This document shows positions 63,690 to 64,000 of a DNA stretch of 64,000 bases, piece after piece (position 1 is the first letter of the stretch; the number at the start of each line of letters is the position of its first letter). Location: NCBI GenBank assembly GCA_949358305.1, contig OX442318.1:234501-298500 (forward strand), given 5' to 3'. The DNA comes from Strigamia acuminata. Lineage: Eukaryota; Arthropoda; Chilopoda; Geophilomorpha; Linotaeniidae. Below the pieces are notes generated by a model. It saw nothing but the letters and a program-made list of their open reading frames with translations, ran no database searches and had not been told where the DNA came from. A program made the position numbers and the translations under genes.

Positions 63690-64000
63690 GATTACTGGAA
63701 AGAATTAAAATGAGTCAATTTCATGAAAACTTGAAAATGCCAAAAACAGGTAATGCCACAATTGTTTCGTGTTTTATTTGCAGAAAAAAGCAGGGCAAAA
63801 TATACCTGTGTGTAACCAGCACGCCATTAATTCTCTAGCGCTCAACACAAAGTGATCTATTCAATGGCGAAAAGAAGTTGTACGTACAAACAAAATTCAC
63901 TTGCACACCAAAAAAGGTGAAAAGGGTGACTTTCTATGGTTGTTTTTGCACGCATGCATGAATTTTATATTTACAAAATCAGCCTTACTAGTAACATGTG
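63690..64000. other. Upstream flank of the galaxin-like gene
   Basis: Presumed first intron or promoter; an acceptor-like sequence lies at its left edge. No coding exon is recognised before the window ends. Confidence 0.4.

Overview
This is nuclear DNA from an invertebrate metazoan. The genes are split by GT-AG introns of mostly 55-75 bp, and the recognisable ones are animal genes: PSMD2, NCKAP1, SNRPC, SIAH, FRRS1-like, PSMG2, a MAM-domain secreted protein and a galaxin-like protein. I cannot fix the phylum. Galaxin-like repeats, DIRS retrotransposons and short introns occur together in several invertebrate lineages, and nothing here is diagnostic.

Layout. Positions 1 to about 27,047 hold no coding exon I can support. 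This AT-rich stretch is full of micro- and minisatellites, pyrimidine tracts and scattered motif islands, including a tight pair of RFX X-box palindromes at 15.4 kb; it is either intergenic or part of large introns. From 27 kb the window becomes gene-dense: a four-MAM-domain secreted protein (minus, 27048-30844, leader exon near 31.6 kb); PSMD2 (minus, 32514-36291) sharing a 161-bp head-to-head promoter with NCKAP1 (plus, 36453-41846); SNRPC/U1-C (minus, 42387-43158); SIAH (plus, 43720-44976); two tandem FRRS1-like reductase genes with Reeler, DOMON and cytochrome b561 parts (minus, 45388-48117 and 49520-52209); a poorly resolved coding candidate (minus, about 53.2-54.0 kb); two small RNA genes resembling Y RNAs/stem-bulge RNAs (minus, 55060-55161 and 55696-55793); and PSMG2 (minus, 56204-57369).

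The right end is a galaxin-like cysteine-rich gene (minus, 58046-63689). An apparently intact DIRS-type tyrosine-recombinase retrotransposon (58270-63095, 4,826 bp) sits inside its repeat-coding exon with no target-site duplication. The element has a fused gag/RT/RNase H reading frame, an overlapping tyrosine recombinase, 34-bp inverted repeats and an internal complementary region that recopies both ends. The host gene also carries a separate 7-bp frameshift.

Exon boundaries of the seven named intact genes were worked out by hand: splice sites, phases and total lengths are internally consistent, and the products match family lengths (PSMD2 898 aa, NCKAP1 1132, SNRPC 177, SIAH 267, PSMG2 261, FRRS1-like 644 and 599; MAM protein 813). 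The observation I find newest is the pair of Y-RNA-like genes, which share a TATA box and an upstream block at identical spacing, as in type 3 RNA polymerase III promoters.
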